Of a stretch of 64,000 nucleotides of DNA, positions 29,520-39,117 are shown piece after piece (the first letter of the stretch is position 1; each line of letters opens with the position of its first letter). A program made the translations under genes and the position numbers. This stretch comes from Pseudomonas sp. P8_229 (lineage in GTDB: Bacteria; Pseudomonadota; Gammaproteobacteria; Pseudomonadales; Pseudomonadaceae). The stretch spans positions 982,001 to 1,046,000 of the forward strand of contig NZ_CP125378.1 in the NCBI RefSeq assembly GCF_034008635.1, given 5' to 3'. Under the pieces are notes generated by a model, which was not told the origin of the DNA, did no database searches, and saw only the letters and a list, made by a program, of their open reading frames with translations.

Positions 29520-30731
29520 ATGCAGTTCAGCAAATCGAACAAGCTCGCCAACGTCTGCTACGACATTCGCGGCCCGGTGCTCAAGCACGCCAAACGTCTG
29601 GAGGAGGAAGGCCAGCGCATCCTCAAGCTGAACATCGGCAACCCGGCACCGTTTGGTTTCGAGGCGCCGGACGAAATTCTCCAGGACGTGATCCGCAACC
29701 TGCCGACCGCCCAGGGCTACAGCGACTCCAAAGGTCTGTTCAGCGCCCGTAAAGCGGTGATGCAGTACTACCAGCAAAAAAATGTCGAAGGTGTCGGCAT
29801 CGAAGACATCTACCTGGGCAACGGCGTGTCCGAACTGATCGTGATGTCGCTGCAGGCGCTGCTCAACAACGGTGACGAAGTGCTGGTGCCAGCGCCGGAC
29901 TACCCGCTGTGGACCGCCGCCGTGAGCCTGGCCGGCGGTAACGCCGTGCATTATCTGTGCGACGAAGGTGCCGGCTGGTTCCCCGATCTGGCCGACATCA
30001 AGGCCAAGATCACCCCGAACACCAAAGCCATGGTGATCATCAATCCGAACAACCCGACCGGCGCGGTGTATTCGAAGGAAGTGCTGCTGGGCATGCTGGA
30101 AATCGCCCGCGCGCACAACCTGGTGGTGTTCTCCGACGAGATCTACGACAAGATCCTCTACGACGACGCCGTGCACATCTGCACCGCTTCGCTGGCCCCG
30201 GACCTGCTGTGCCTGACCTTCAACGGTCTGTCCAAATCCTACCGCGTGGCCGGTTTCCGTTCGGGCTGGATCGCTATCTCCGGGCCGAAACACAATGCCC
30301 AGAGCTACATCGAAGGCATCGACATGCTGGCCAACATGCGCCTGTGTGCCAACGTGCCGAGTCAGCACGCGATCCAGACCGCCCTGGGCGGTTATCAGAG
30401 CATCAATGATCTGGTGCTGCCGCAGGGTCGCCTGCTGGAACAGCGCAACCGCACCTGGGAGTTGCTCAACGACATTCCGGGCGTGAGCTGCGTCAAGCCG
30501 ATGGGCGCGCTGTACGCGTTCCCGAAGATCGACCCGAAGGTCTGCCCAATCCACAACGACGAGAAGTTCGTGCTTGACCTGCTGCTCTCCGAGAAGCTGC
30601 TGGTGGTGCAAGGCACAGCGTTCAACTGGCCGTGGCCGGATCACTTCCGGGTGGTCACCCTGCCGCGTGTCGACGACCTGGAGATGGCCATCGGACGCAT
30701 CGGCAACTTCCTCAAATCCTACCGCCAGTAA
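29520..30731 (+). CDS. alaA: Alanine-synthesising aminotransferase (AlaA type)
   Basis: The 403-residue fold-type I aminotransferase has the PLP lysine at residue 239 (LSKSYRVAGFRSGW) and the NPNNPTGAV motif. AlaA transfers amino groups from glutamate to pyruvate. The start MQFSKSNKLANVCYDIRGPV matches the family; an open frame further upstream is not coding. It is divergent from msrB and followed by a long GC-rich hairpin. Confidence 0.92.
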   Translation: MQFSKSNKLANVCYDIRGPVLKHAKRLEEEGQRILKLNIGNPAPFGFEAPDEILQDVIRNLPTAQGYSDSKGLFSARKAVMQYYQQKNVEGVGIEDIYLGNGVSELIVMSLQALLNNGDEVLVPAPDYPLWTAAVSLAGGNAVHYLCDEGAGWFPDLADIKAKITPNTKAMVIINPNNPTGAVYSKEVLLGMLEIARAHNLVVFSDEIYDKILYDDAVHICTASLAPDLLCLTFNGLSKSYRVAGFRSGWIAISGPKHNAQSYIEGIDMLANMRLCANVPSQHAIQTALGGYQSINDLVLPQGRLLEQRNRTWELLNDIPGVSCVKPMGALYAFPKIDPKVCPIHNDEKFVLDLLLSEKLLVVQGTAFNWPWPDHFRVVTLPRVDDLEMAIGRIGNFLKSYRQ

Positions 30732-30738
30732 CCGGTCA

Positions 30739-30771
30739 ACAGTGCGCAACGGCCCGAACGTTGCGCACTGT
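30739..30771 (+). terminator. Strong hairpin after alaA
   Basis: ACAGTGCGCAACG and CGTTGCGCACTGT make a perfect 13-base stem with a 7-base loop eight bases after the alaA stop. The following bases are only mildly T-rich, so it is a likely but not classic terminator. Confidence 0.65.
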
Positions 30772-30961
30772 CTGATTCAGCAACACTTCTGCCCTCCCCG
30801 CCTCGCCGCGCCTTCTACACTTGCGATTCATGTGGCTTGCACGCATCTGACGTAATGCTGGCGGGTGGCGGCTGTCTGTCATCCCTTTCGGTTTCGCTCG
30901 TGGGGAATGACCTGCAGGCCACGGAATCCGCTGTAGGACACAGTTTGAAATAGTCACTCGG

Positions 30962-30990
30962 TTGAATCACCCGGTGCCGCACCTTATATA
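30962..30990 (+). promoter_or_regulatory. Sigma-70 type promoter of htpX
   Basis: TTGAAT (30962-30967) and TATATA (30985-30990) are separated by 17 bases and lie 45 bases before the htpX start, giving a short leader that contains GAGGAG. Confidence 0.7.
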
Positions 30991-31035
30991 CCCCGCAGTA
31001 CGCTACATCTTTAGCTTGAGGAGATTTCTACAACC

Positions 31036-31923
31036 ATGATGCGCATCCTGCTGTTTTTGGCCACTAACCTGGCGGTCGTGCTGATAGCCAGCATCACCCT
31101 GAGCCTGTTCGGCTTCAACGGGTTCATGGCGGCCAACGGGGTTGATCTCAACCTCAGTCAGCTGCTGGTTTTCTGTGCGGTCTTTGGTTTCGCCGGTTCG
31201 CTGTTCTCGCTGTTCATCTCCAAGTGGATGGCGAAGATGAGCACCAGCACCCAGATCATCAGCCAGCCACGTACCCGGCATGAGCAATGGCTGCTGCAAA
31301 CCGTCGAGCAACTGTCCCGCGAAGCCGGGATCAAGATGCCCGAAGTCGGTATTTTCCCGGCCTACGAAGCAAACGCCTTCGCCACCGGCTGGAACAAGAA
31401 CGACGCACTGGTTGCGGTCAGCCAGGGCCTGCTCGAGCGCTTTTCGCCGGACGAAGTGAAGGCCGTACTGGCCCACGAAATCGGTCACGTGGCCAACGGT
31501 GACATGGTCACCCTGGCACTGATCCAGGGCGTGGTGAACACCTTCGTGATGTTCTTTGCGCGGATCATCGGCAACTTCGTCGACAAGGTGATCTTCAAGA
31601 ACGAAGAAGGCCAGGGCATCGCCTACTACGTGGCAACCATCTTCGCCGAACTGGTACTGGGCATCCTCGCCAGCGCCATCGTCATGTGGTTCTCGCGCAA
31701 ACGCGAATTCCGTGCCGACGAAGCCGGCGCACGCCTGGCCGGTACCAACGCGATGATCGGCGCCCTGCAACGCCTGCGCGCCGAACAGGGCCTGCCGGTG
31801 CACATGCCGGACACCCTGAACGCCTTCGGCATCAACGGTGGCATCAAGCAGGGCTTTGCCCGCATGTTCATGAGCCACCCGCCGCTGGAAGAGCGTATTG
31901 ACGCCCTGCGTCGTCGCGGTTGA
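31036..31923 (+). CDS. htpX: Membrane zinc metalloprotease HtpX
   Basis: The 295-residue inner-membrane protease has two N-terminal helices (residues 4-30 and 38-60), the zinc motif HEIGH (His147, His151), and two more hydrophobic segments around residues 155-215. HtpX degrades misfolded membrane proteins together with FtsH. GAGGAG precedes the first of two ATGs. It ends in a classical terminator. Confidence 0.95.
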   Translation: MMRILLFLATNLAVVLIASITLSLFGFNGFMAANGVDLNLSQLLVFCAVFGFAGSLFSLFISKWMAKMSTSTQIISQPRTRHEQWLLQTVEQLSREAGIKMPEVGIFPAYEANAFATGWNKNDALVAVSQGLLERFSPDEVKAVLAHEIGHVANGDMVTLALIQGVVNTFVMFFARIIGNFVDKVIFKNEEGQGIAYYVATIFAELVLGILASAIVMWFSRKREFRADEAGARLAGTNAMIGALQRLRAEQGLPVHMPDTLNAFGINGGIKQGFARMFMSHPPLEERIDALRRRG

Positions 31924-31942
31924 TCGGTTTGATGCAGTAAAG

Positions 31943-31972
31943 AAAAGGCCCGCAGCGATGCGGGCCTTTTTT
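31943..31972 (+). terminator. Rho-independent terminator of htpX
   Basis: AGGCCCGCA and TGCGGGCCT form a 9-base stem with a 4-base loop, with A-run before and T-run after, so it may work in both directions. Confidence 0.9.
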
Positions 31973-32006
31973 ATACTCGGGATTATGCGGCGCCTGTTCT
32001 GGCCTC

Positions 32007-32098
32007 TTCGTGAGCAAGCCCCCTCCCACAGTGTTCTGTGGCGCCCACGCACTTCGCGACTCACCACGAATCATTGTAGGAGTGAGCCTGCTCGCGAT
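32007..32098. repeat. REP doublet, one copy degenerate
   Basis: A full copy reads GTAGGAGTGAGCCTGCTCGC (within 32075-32098). Opposite it, at 32007-32030, is a decayed inverted copy (GTGAGCAAGCCCCCTCCCAC). It lies between the convergent htpX and tpm genes. Confidence 0.75.
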
Positions 32099-32122
32099 AG
32101 GGCCGGCGCTGCCAGCAAAAAT

Positions 32123-32779
32123 CTATCGAGCAGAAACGCGGTAAACCCGCTCCTCCAGCCGCGTCACACCCGCCTGAAGAAACTTCCAGCTCTCCCCCAG
32201 CACATCCTGCTCTTCCAGCTTCTGCACCTGCCAGACACCACCCAGCAAACGCTGCACCTCATCATCACCCACCGCAAACGGCGGCCCGGACATCTGCGCC
32301 TGATCGTAATCCAGCGTGATCAACAACCCTTGCACAGTCGGCGGCAGGATCCGCTGCAGCTGCGCCGCGTAACGCTCACGCATCGGGGGCGGCAAGGCAA
32401 TCAGTGCCGCCCGGTCATACAGCGCCGCGCAATCGGCCACATCGTCTGCGGTCAATGCGAAGAAATCACCGCACCATAACTCGATGGCGTCAGCGTGATA
32501 GACCTTGAACGGCCCTTTGTCGCTGACCCGTGGCGTTACCTGATGCTCGTTGAAAAAGTCCTCGATGGCCTTCTGCGACAACTCAACCCCCAGTACCGGA
32601 TGACCACGCCCGGCCAGCCACAACAGGTCCAGACTTTTGCCACACAACGGCACCAGCACTCGCGCCTGGGTCGGGAGGGTCAGTTGCGACCAATGGCGCT
32701 GCAGATACGGGTTCACTTCTGGCAAATGAAAGCCGATCTGATTGGATTCCCACTTCTTGTGCCAAAACTCAGGCTGCAT
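32123..32779 (-). CDS. tpm: Thiopurine S-methyltransferase
   Basis: The 218-residue SAM-dependent methyltransferase starts [18 protein letters not shown] and has the SAM-binding [16 protein letters not shown] segment. Bacterial Tpm methylates thiopurines and, in Pseudomonas, selenium and tellurium oxyanions, aiding metalloid tolerance. The ATG at 32779 is preceded by GGAGGG. Gene order with htpX is conserved in Pseudomonas. Confidence 0.94.
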   Translation of the reverse strand: MQPEFWHKKWESNQIGFHLPEVNPYLQRHWSQLTLPTQARVLVPLCGKSLDLLWLAGRGHPVLGVELSQKAIEDFFNEHQVTPRVSDKGPFKVYHADAIELWCGDFFALTADDVADCAALYDRAALIALPPPMRERYAAQLQRILPPTVQGLLITLDYDQAQMSGPPFAVGDDEVQRLLGGVWQVQKLEEQDVLGESWKFLQAGVTRLEERVYRVSAR

Positions 32780-32882
32780 GTATCCCTCCAATAAATTCGA
32801 TCAAAAGGCGTTAAAACTTATATTAGATTTAGATCAATGATCTGACTGAAGATGAAGCCATCTTACCGCTCAGGAACCCATC

Positions 32883-33650
32883 ATGTTTCCCAGCCTGTTT
32901 ATTTCCCATGGCTCACCCATGCTTGCTCTGGAGCCAGGCGCCAGTGGCCCGGCCCTGAGGCGTCTGGCGGCCGAGCTGCCCCGACCGCAAGCCATCGTGA
33001 TCGTCTCCGCACATTGGGAAAGCCACGATCTGGTGGTCAGCAGCCACCCGCAACCCGAAACCTGGCACGACTTCGGCGGCTTCCCGCGCGCCCTGTTCGA
33101 CGTGCAATACCCGGCACCGGGCGATCCGCAACTGGCGGCCGAAGTCGCCCAATTGCTGCAAGCTGCCCATCTGCCAGCACGCCTCGATCCGCAACGACCG
33201 TTCGATCACGGCGTGTGGGTCCCGCTGTCACTGATGTATCCGCAGGCGGATATCCCGGTAGTGCAGGTGTCGCTGCCGAGTCGCGGCGGCCCAGCGCTGC
33301 AAACCCGCGTAGGGCAAGCGCTGGCGAGTCTGCGCGATCAGGGCATTTTGCTGATTGGCTCGGGCAGCATTACCCACAACCTGCGTGAACTGGACTGGCA
33401 CGCCGGCCCGGAAAGCGTCGAGCCGTGGGCACGGGACTTCCGTGACTGGATGATCGAGAAGCTGGCGGCCGACGATGAGGCGGCACTGCACGATTATCGT
33501 CAGCAGGCGCCGAACGCGGTACGCAGCCATCCGAGTGACGAGCATTTGCTGCCGTTGTATTTTGCGCGCGGTGCCGGGGGTGAGTTCAGCGTGGCGCACC
33601 AGGGGTTCACCATGGGGGCGCTGGGTATGGATATTTATCGTTTCGGCTGA
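32883..33650 (+). CDS. ygiD: DODA-type extradiol dioxygenase (YgiD/LigB family)
   Basis: The 255-residue protein has metal-binding histidines of the LigB superfamily: FISHGSPM (His9), SAHWESHD and FDHGVWVPL, with SITHNLREL later. E. coli YgiD is a 4,5-DOPA extradiol dioxygenase; the natural substrate here is unknown. CAGGAA precedes the start. It is convergent with the DEAD-box helicase across a bidirectional terminator. Confidence 0.9.
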   Translation: MFPSLFISHGSPMLALEPGASGPALRRLAAELPRPQAIVIVSAHWESHDLVVSSHPQPETWHDFGGFPRALFDVQYPAPGDPQLAAEVAQLLQAAHLPARLDPQRPFDHGVWVPLSLMYPQADIPVVQVSLPSRGGPALQTRVGQALASLRDQGILLIGSGSITHNLRELDWHAGPESVEPWARDFRDWMIEKLAADDEAALHDYRQQAPNAVRSHPSDEHLLPLYFARGAGGEFSVAHQGFTMGALGMDIYRFG

Positions 33651-33652
33651 CG

Positions 33653-33678
33653 CATTCGCGAGCAGGCTCGCTCCCACA
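33653..33678. repeat. Single REP element
   Basis: A single copy of the REP core (GCGAGCAGGCTCGCTCCCAC) follows immediately after the ygiD stop. No inverted partner is near. Confidence 0.75.
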
Positions 33679-33705
33679 GGGGGGGTGGCGACCCAAAAGA
33701 CAGGC

Positions 33706-33738
33706 AAAAAAAATCCCCGAACCAGTCGGGGATTTTTT
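33706..33738. terminator. Bidirectional terminator between ygiD and the helicase gene
   Basis: ATCCCCGA and TCGGGGAT with a 5-base loop are flanked by seven As on the left and six Ts on the right, so both converging genes can end here. Confidence 0.9.
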
Positions 33739-33766
33739 ATGTTCGATCAATCAGCCCGGGGGCGGA

Positions 33767-35440
33767 TCAATCTTCGCGGTAGCGACGCAGTTTCAGCTGC
33801 TTGCCAGCGACACGAGTGTCCTTCAGCTTGGTCAGGAGTTTGTCCAGACCATCTTCCGGCAGCTCGACGAGGCTGAAGCTGTCACGCACCTGGATGCGAC
33901 CGATCGCTTCACGGGCCAGACCACCTTCGTTGAGGATGGCACCCAGCAGGTTTTTCGCGGCGATACCGTCACGCGCACCCAGCGCGGTACGGCAACGAGC
34001 ACGGCCTTCGCCCAAAGGCATTGGCGCGCGACGCTCGCGATCACCACGATCAGGACGATCACCGGTGCGCTCAGGACGGTCGCCACGCGGTGCGTTGTTC
34101 GGCACCAGTGGGCGTTCCTTCTCGATAGCAGCCAGGTTCAGCGCTTGACCGTTGGTGGCTTTGCGCAGCAGGGCTGCAGCCAGAGCACGCGGAGTGCAGC
34201 CGATGTCTGCAGTCAGACGATCAAGCAGCTCACCGTGAGTCGATTCGGCATCAGCAACCAGCGGCGACAGGCTGTTGGTCAGTTTCTTGATGCGCGCATC
34301 GAGAACGGCTTGAGCGTCCGGCAGGCGAACTTCAGCCACTTTCTGACCGGTTACACGCTCGATCACTTGCAGCATGCGGCGCTCACGTGGAGTCACCAGC
34401 AGCAGTGCACGACCTTCGCGACCGGCACGGCCAGTACGGCCGATACGGTGAACGTAGGACTCTGGGTCGTACGGCATGTCAACGTTGAACACGTGAGTGA
34501 TGCGCGGAACGTCCAGACCACGAGCAGCAACGTCGGTCGCCACAACGATGTCCAGACGGCCATCTTTCAGCGAGTCGATAACGCGCTCACGCTGGTTCTG
34601 GGCGATGTCACCGTTCAGCGCCGCGGCTTTGTAGCCTTTGGCGTCCAGGGCACTGGCCAGATCCAGGGTCGCTTGCTTGGTGCGTACGAACATGATCAGC
34701 GCGTCGAAGTCTTCCACTTCCAGCAAGCTGAGAACCGCCGAAGTCTTCTGGTCAGCGTGAACCAACAGGTGAGCCTGTTCGATCGCGGTAACGGTCTGGG
34801 TCTTGGTCTGGATCTTCACGTGTTGCGGATCGCGCAGGTGGCGTTCGGCAATGGCGCGGATCGACTGCGGCAGGGTAGCCGAGAACAAAACGGTCTGACG
34901 GGTCGCTGGCAGAGCCTTGAAGATGACTTCAAGGTCATCCATGAAGCCCAGCTTCAACATTTCGTCAGCTTCGTCGAGAACCAGGTGGTTCACGGTCGAC
35001 AGAACTTTCTCGTCACGACGCAGGTGGTCGCACAGACGGCCCGGAGTGGCGACAACGATCTGTGCGCCATTACGGATTGCTTTCAGTTGCGGGCCCATCG
35101 GCGCGCCGCCGTAAACGGCGACAACGGTGACGCCAGGCATTTGCTTGGCGTAGGTTTCAAAAGCGGTTGCTACTTGCAGCGCCAACTCTCGAGTTGGCGC
35201 CAGGATCAGGGCTTGCGGTTCGCGCTTGGCAGGATCGATGCGGTGCAGAATAGGCAGTGCGAACGCGGCGGTTTTACCGGTACCGGTTTGCGCCTGGCCA
35301 ATCATGTCCTGGCCGGCCATGATGATCGGGATCGATTGCTGCTGAATCGCCGAAGGCTCTTCGTAGCCGGTCGCTGCGACGGCTGCAAGAATATTCGGGT
35401 TAAGATTAAAAGCGGCGAATCCGCCGGTTTCCTGGGTCAT
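33767..35440 (-). CDS. deaD: DEAD-box ATP-dependent RNA helicase, DeaD/CsdA type
   Basis: The 557-residue protein has the Q motif, Walker A AQTGTGKT, VLDEADEML, SAT (FSATLPQS) and HRIGRTGRAGR. A linker rich in Arg, Asp and Pro follows, then a DbpA-like RNA-binding domain at the C-terminus (RIQVRDSFSLVELPEDG). DeaD helicases unwind structured RNA in ribosome assembly and mRNA decay, especially in the cold. The start at 35440 has GAGG upstream. A long untranslated leader is predicted. Confidence 0.93.
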   Translation of the reverse strand: MTQETGGFAAFNLNPNILAAVAATGYEEPSAIQQQSIPIIMAGQDMIGQAQTGTGKTAAFALPILHRIDPAKREPQALILAPTRELALQVATAFETYAKQMPGVTVVAVYGGAPMGPQLKAIRNGAQIVVATPGRLCDHLRRDEKVLSTVNHLVLDEADEMLKLGFMDDLEVIFKALPATRQTVLFSATLPQSIRAIAERHLRDPQHVKIQTKTQTVTAIEQAHLLVHADQKTSAVLSLLEVEDFDALIMFVRTKQATLDLASALDAKGYKAAALNGDIAQNQRERVIDSLKDGRLDIVVATDVAARGLDVPRITHVFNVDMPYDPESYVHRIGRTGRAGREGRALLLVTPRERRMLQVIERVTGQKVAEVRLPDAQAVLDARIKKLTNSLSPLVADAESTHGELLDRLTADIGCTPRALAAALLRKATNGQALNLAAIEKERPLVPNNAPRGDRPERTGDRPDRGDRERRAPMPLGEGRARCRTALGARDGIAAKNLLGAILNEGGLAREAIGRIQVRDSFSLVELPEDGLDKLLTKLKDTRVAGKQLKLRRYRED

Positions 35441-35668
35441 GGGTCTGCCTCTAAGTGCATCCGCAAAGACCCATGCTCCAAAGCTGCGCATGCCGTGTTG
35501 AGACTCAAGAGTCGCCCTGGCAGCTTTGTCGGCGGGGATTTGCGAAAACGAATGAATGAAAAAAAGAATCGTCCGGGAAGAGCCCGCAATGCGGACGTGC
35601 AGCCGAAGCTGACTTCGGGAAATTGCGCTACCTAAACGCGGCCCGGTTAAAGGCCGGCGCGCACTATA
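35441..35668 (-). promoter_or_regulatory. Promoter and long leader of the DEAD-box helicase gene
   Basis: TATAGT on the minus strand (35668-35663) is a good -10 element in the setting GGTATAGTGCGCGCC; the -35 is poor. It would give a leader of about 215 bases. Long structured leaders are known in cold-shock helicase mRNAs. No gene is seen in the leader or in the rest of the interval up to 35862. Confidence 0.5.
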
Positions 35669-35862
35669 CCGGATTTTGCCCAAAAAGGGAGCTTTTTTTA
35701 TCGTCTGAATCCGTGTGTCACCGCGGTGTAACGGGGTTTTGCGGATAATCGTGCGAAGGTCTATTTTTCAAAGGCCCGGCCCTGCGAGCGATGACGCTTA
35801 AACGATTCACCGATGTGCGGCATACCGTCGCTGCACCCGCCCTTCCCGCCCGAGGATTTCCC

Positions 35863-36654
35863 ATGAATCAGCCCTGCCCCGGCCGCGTCAGCCGTGAACG
35901 TCGTGGTCATGTCCACCTGATCGGCCTCGACCGGGCCGCCAAACGCAACGCGTTCGACCTCGACCTGCTCAACGAGCTGAGCCTGGCCTACGGTGAATTC
36001 GAGGCCGACAGCGAGGCGCGGGTGGCCGTTGTATTCGGGCATGGCGAGCACTTTACCGCCGGTCTGGATTTGGTGAATGCAAGTTCTGCGCTGGCCGAGG
36101 GCTGGCAGGTTCCGACCGGTGGTTGCGACCCGTGGGGCGTTTTCGTCGGGCCACGGGTCAGCAAACCGGTGATTGTCGCCGCGCAGGGTTACTGCCTGAC
36201 CATCGGTATCGAGTTGATGCTCGCAGCGGATATCAACCTGTGCGCGAGCAATACCCGCTTCGCGCAGATGGAAGTGCAACGTGGGATTTTTCCGTTTGGT
36301 GGCGCGACGTTACGTTTTCAACAAATCGCCGGCTGGGGCAATGCAATGCGCTGGTTGCTGACCGGCGATGAGTTTGATGCGCACGATGCGTTGCACCTGG
36401 GATTGGTACAGGAAGTGATGGCCAGTGAGGATCTGTTGCCCCGGGCGATTGAATTGGCTGAGCGGATTGCCCGGCAGGCCCCGTTGGGCGTGCAGGCGAC
36501 ATTGATGTCAGCGCGGCAGGCAAGGTATGAGGGTGAGACAGCGGCGGCGCAAGGGTTGCCGGCGCTGGTGAAGAAGTTGTTGGCGAGTGAAGATGCGAAG
36601 GAAGGGGTGCGCTCGTTGGTGGAGCGGCGACCTGGCATTTTCAAAGGGATCTGA
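35863..36654 (+). CDS. Enoyl-CoA hydratase/isomerase family protein (crotonase fold)
   Basis: The 263-residue crotonase-fold protein has the oxyanion-hole segments (HFTAGLDL and GYCLTIGIELMLAADINL) and acidic residues in QMEVQRGIFPFGG. The acyl-CoA substrate is unknown. The start at 35863 has GAGGA nearby; a longer frame from 35791 is less likely. It is a single gene next to the helicase, as in P. aeruginosa. Confidence 0.87.
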   Translation: MNQPCPGRVSRERRGHVHLIGLDRAAKRNAFDLDLLNELSLAYGEFEADSEARVAVVFGHGEHFTAGLDLVNASSALAEGWQVPTGGCDPWGVFVGPRVSKPVIVAAQGYCLTIGIELMLAADINLCASNTRFAQMEVQRGIFPFGGATLRFQQIAGWGNAMRWLLTGDEFDAHDALHLGLVQEVMASEDLLPRAIELAERIARQAPLGVQATLMSARQARYEGETAAAQGLPALVKKLLASEDAKEGVRSLVERRPGIFKGI

Positions 36655-36679
36655 AACGTTTGGCGCCTGTTATGACGCC

Positions 36680-36743
36680 ATCGCGAGCAGGCTCACTCCT
36701 ACAAGGGAACGCATTTCAATGCAGGAGTGAGCCTGCTCGCGAT
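36680..36743. repeat. REPIN (inverted REP pair)
   Basis: Two REP copies (GCGAGCAGGCTCACTCCT and its inverse) face each other over 17 bases and can fold as one long hairpin between the convergent crotonase and methyltransferase-like genes. Confidence 0.88.
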
Positions 36744-36764
36744 AGGGCCAGCAAGGCAACAGCC

Positions 36765-37520
36765 TCAAGTGGCCGGGCGAATACTGTTGATCAACGACTG
36801 CAACGAATACCCCAACTTCGGCGCCAGCGCTTCAGCACGGGCCGTCAGAGCCTGCATGTCCAGCGCCTGATCGAGATCCGCCGGCACAATCAGAATCACA
36901 TTGCCCTCCTTCACCGGCAGCTCCCAGTAATGTCGGTGGTAGAGCCCGCGCAACAACGCGGCACCCAGTGGTTTGCCGTCATCGGTGGCCCACTGGTTGA
37001 TCACCAGCCAGCCACCCGGATTCAGGCGTTTCTGACAGTCACCGAGGAAACTCCAGGCCAGATGCCCGACACCTGGACCGACATCAGTGTACAGGTCGAC
37101 AAAGATCAGATCCGCAGGCTCGGCCGTCGGCAGCAGTTCCAGCGCATCGCCGACGCGAATATAGAGGCGCGGATCGTCATCCAGCCCGAGGTATTCGATG
37201 GCCAGCCGTGGTACATCAGGGCGCAGTTCGATGGCTTCGACGTCTTCCAGCGGCAGGAACTTGAGGCAGGCCTGGGTCAGCGTGCCGGCACCGAGGCCGA
37301 GAAACAGCGCACTCTCCGGCTGTTCATGGCACAACGCACCGATCAGCATCGCCCGGGTGTAGTCGTATTCCAGCCAGCTCGGATCGGCGGTAAACACGCA
37401 GCTCTGCTCGATCGCATCGCCGAACTCCAGAAAGCGGTAATCGGCCACTTCCAGCACGCGAATCACGCCGTACTCATCCTGTACCTCGGCGAGCAACAGC
37501 TCGACGCGCTCCTCAGTCAT
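36765..37520 (-). CDS. Spermidine-synthase-like Rossmann methyltransferase-fold protein
   Basis: The 251-residue protein has the nucleotide-binding motif LFLGLGAGTLTQACLKFLP and the acidic VEAIELRP, followed by DLIFVDLYTD, as in the SpeE fold. Residues needed for polyamine binding are not obvious and it is shorter than SpeE, so it may use another substrate. AGGAGA precedes the start. It is divergent from the DAHP synthase gene. Confidence 0.83.
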   Translation of the reverse strand: MTEERVELLLAEVQDEYGVIRVLEVADYRFLEFGDAIEQSCVFTADPSWLEYDYTRAMLIGALCHEQPESALFLGLGAGTLTQACLKFLPLEDVEAIELRPDVPRLAIEYLGLDDDPRLYIRVGDALELLPTAEPADLIFVDLYTDVGPGVGHLAWSFLGDCQKRLNPGGWLVINQWATDDGKPLGAALLRGLYHRHYWELPVKEGNVILIVPADLDQALDMQALTARAEALAPKLGYSLQSLINSIRPAT

Positions 37521-37673
37521 TTCGTCTCCTGATGGTCACCGGGCGCGGTGACGCGATGGCACCGCTCAGGCGCCGTGGCAAAGCGGCGATTGTCGGCGAT
37601 GGGGCGGGAGCAGGTCACGCACTAATTGCTGCTACCATGGGCTTCCCGTGCGTAGAACCAATTAGAGACCGTG

Positions 37674-39020
37674 ATGAGCCAACCGTGGAGCCCTGACAGC
37701 TGGCGCGCCCTGCCGATCCAGCAGCAACCCCAATACCCCGACGCTGCGCATCTGCGCCAGGTCGAGCAGACCCTGGCCAGCTACCCGCCGCTGGTGTTTG
37801 CCGGCGAAGCGCGCGAGCTGCGTCGACAGTTTGCCGAAGTGACTCAGGGCCGGGCATTCCTGCTACAGGGCGGCGATTGCGCGGAAAGCTTCGCCGAGTT
37901 CTCCGCAGCGAAGATTCGCGACACGTTCAAAGTGTTGCTGCAGATGGCGATCGTCATGACCTTCGCCGCCGGCTGCCCGGTGGTCAAGGTCGGGCGCATG
38001 GCCGGCCAGTTCGCCAAACCGCGCTCGGCCAACGACGAAACCATCGACGGCGTGACCCTGCCGGCCTACCGTGGCGACATCGTCAACGGCATCGGTTTCG
38101 ACGAAAAAAGCCGCGTGCCGGATCCTGAGCGTCTGCTGCAGTCGTATCACCAGTCCACCGCCACCCTGAACCTGTTGCGCGCCTTCGCCCAGGGCGGTTT
38201 TGCCGACCTGCATCAGGTGCACAAGTGGAACCTGGATTTCATCGCCAACTCGGCGCTGGCCGAGAAATACAGCCACCTGGCCGACCGCATCGATGAAACC
38301 CTGGCGTTCATGCGCGCCTGCGGCATGGACAGCTCGCCGCAACTGCGCGAAACCAGTTTCTTCACCGCCCACGAAGCGCTGCTGCTGAACTACGAAGAAG
38401 CCTTCGTGCGCCGCGACAGCCTGACCAACGATTACTACGATTGCTCGGCGCACATGCTGTGGATCGGCGACCGCACCCGTCAGCTCGACGGCGCCCACGT
38501 CGAATTCCTGCGTGGGGTGAACAACCCGATTGGCGTCAAGGTCGGCCCAAGCATGAACCCGGACGACCTGATCCGCCTGATCGACGTGCTCAACCCGGAC
38601 AACGATCCGGGCCGTTTGAACCTGATCGCGCGGATGGGCGCAAACAAGGTCGGCGATCACCTGCCGGCGCTGATCCGCGCAGTGCAGCGTGAAGGCAAGC
38701 AGGTGCTGTGGAGTTCCGACCCGATGCACGGCAACACCATCAAGGCCAGCAGCGGCTACAAAACCCGCGACTTCGCGCAGATTCTTGGCGAAGTGAAGCA
38801 GTTCTTCCAGGTGCACGAAGCCGAAGGCACCTATGCCGGCGGGATTCACATCGAGATGACCGGGCAGAATGTCACCGAGTGCATCGGCGGTGCGCGGCCG
38901 ATCACTGAAGACGGATTGTCGGACCGTTATCACACCCACTGCGATCCGCGGATGAATGCCGATCAGTCGCTGGAACTGGCGTTTTTGATTGCCGAGACGC
39001 TGAAGCAGGTTCGCCGCTAG
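37674..39020 (+). CDS. Class II 3-deoxy-7-phosphoheptulonate (DAHP) synthase
   Basis: The 448-residue plant-type enzyme condenses phosphoenolpyruvate and erythrose 4-phosphate, the first step of the shikimate pathway. Signatures are [34 protein letters not shown] and [10 protein letters not shown]. In pseudomonads class II forms are tied to aromatic secondary metabolism or feedback by tryptophan. ATG 37674 is preferred over GTG 37671. A class I isoenzyme lies at 52192-53268. Confidence 0.94.
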   Translation: MSQPWSPDSWRALPIQQQPQYPDAAHLRQVEQTLASYPPLVFAGEARELRRQFAEVTQGRAFLLQGGDCAESFAEFSAAKIRDTFKVLLQMAIVMTFAAGCPVVKVGRMAGQFAKPRSANDETIDGVTLPAYRGDIVNGIGFDEKSRVPDPERLLQSYHQSTATLNLLRAFAQGGFADLHQVHKWNLDFIANSALAEKYSHLADRIDETLAFMRACGMDSSPQLRETSFFTAHEALLLNYEEAFVRRDSLTNDYYDCSAHMLWIGDRTRQLDGAHVEFLRGVNNPIGVKVGPSMNPDDLIRLIDVLNPDNDPGRLNLIARMGANKVGDHLPALIRAVQREGKQVLWSSDPMHGNTIKASSGYKTRDFAQILGEVKQFFQVHEAEGTYAGGIHIEMTGQNVTECIGGARPITEDGLSDRYHTHCDPRMNADQSLELAFLIAETLKQVRR

Positions 39021-39034
39021 ACCGCGTCGCTTCT

Positions 39035-39108
39035 TTCGCGAGCAGGCTCGCTCCCACACTGGATCTGTGTCGTATACAAACCCATGTGGGAGCGAGCCTG
39101 CTCGCGAA
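39035..39108. repeat. REPIN (inverted REP pair)
   Basis: TTCGCGAGCAGGCTCGCTCC and its inverse face each other with a 26-base spacer between the convergent DAHP synthase and ycaQ genes. Confidence 0.88.
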
Positions 39109-39117
39109 GGCGTCCGC

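Larger units (their letters stand above)
30732..31035. other. Intergenic region alaA-htpX
   Basis: It contains the alaA hairpin and the htpX promoter; I see no gene in it. A heat-shock sigma-32 promoter was looked for, since HtpX is often heat-induced, but no correctly spaced pair was found. Confidence 0.5.

Noticed and set aside
29373..30749. 458-residue minus-strand frame opposite alaA
   Set aside because: Mirror of a clear aminotransferase gene.
30900..31010. Sigma-32 heat-shock promoter for htpX
   Set aside because: A TTGAA and a CCCC element are about 24 bases apart, too far for sigma-32; the sigma-70 pair is better.
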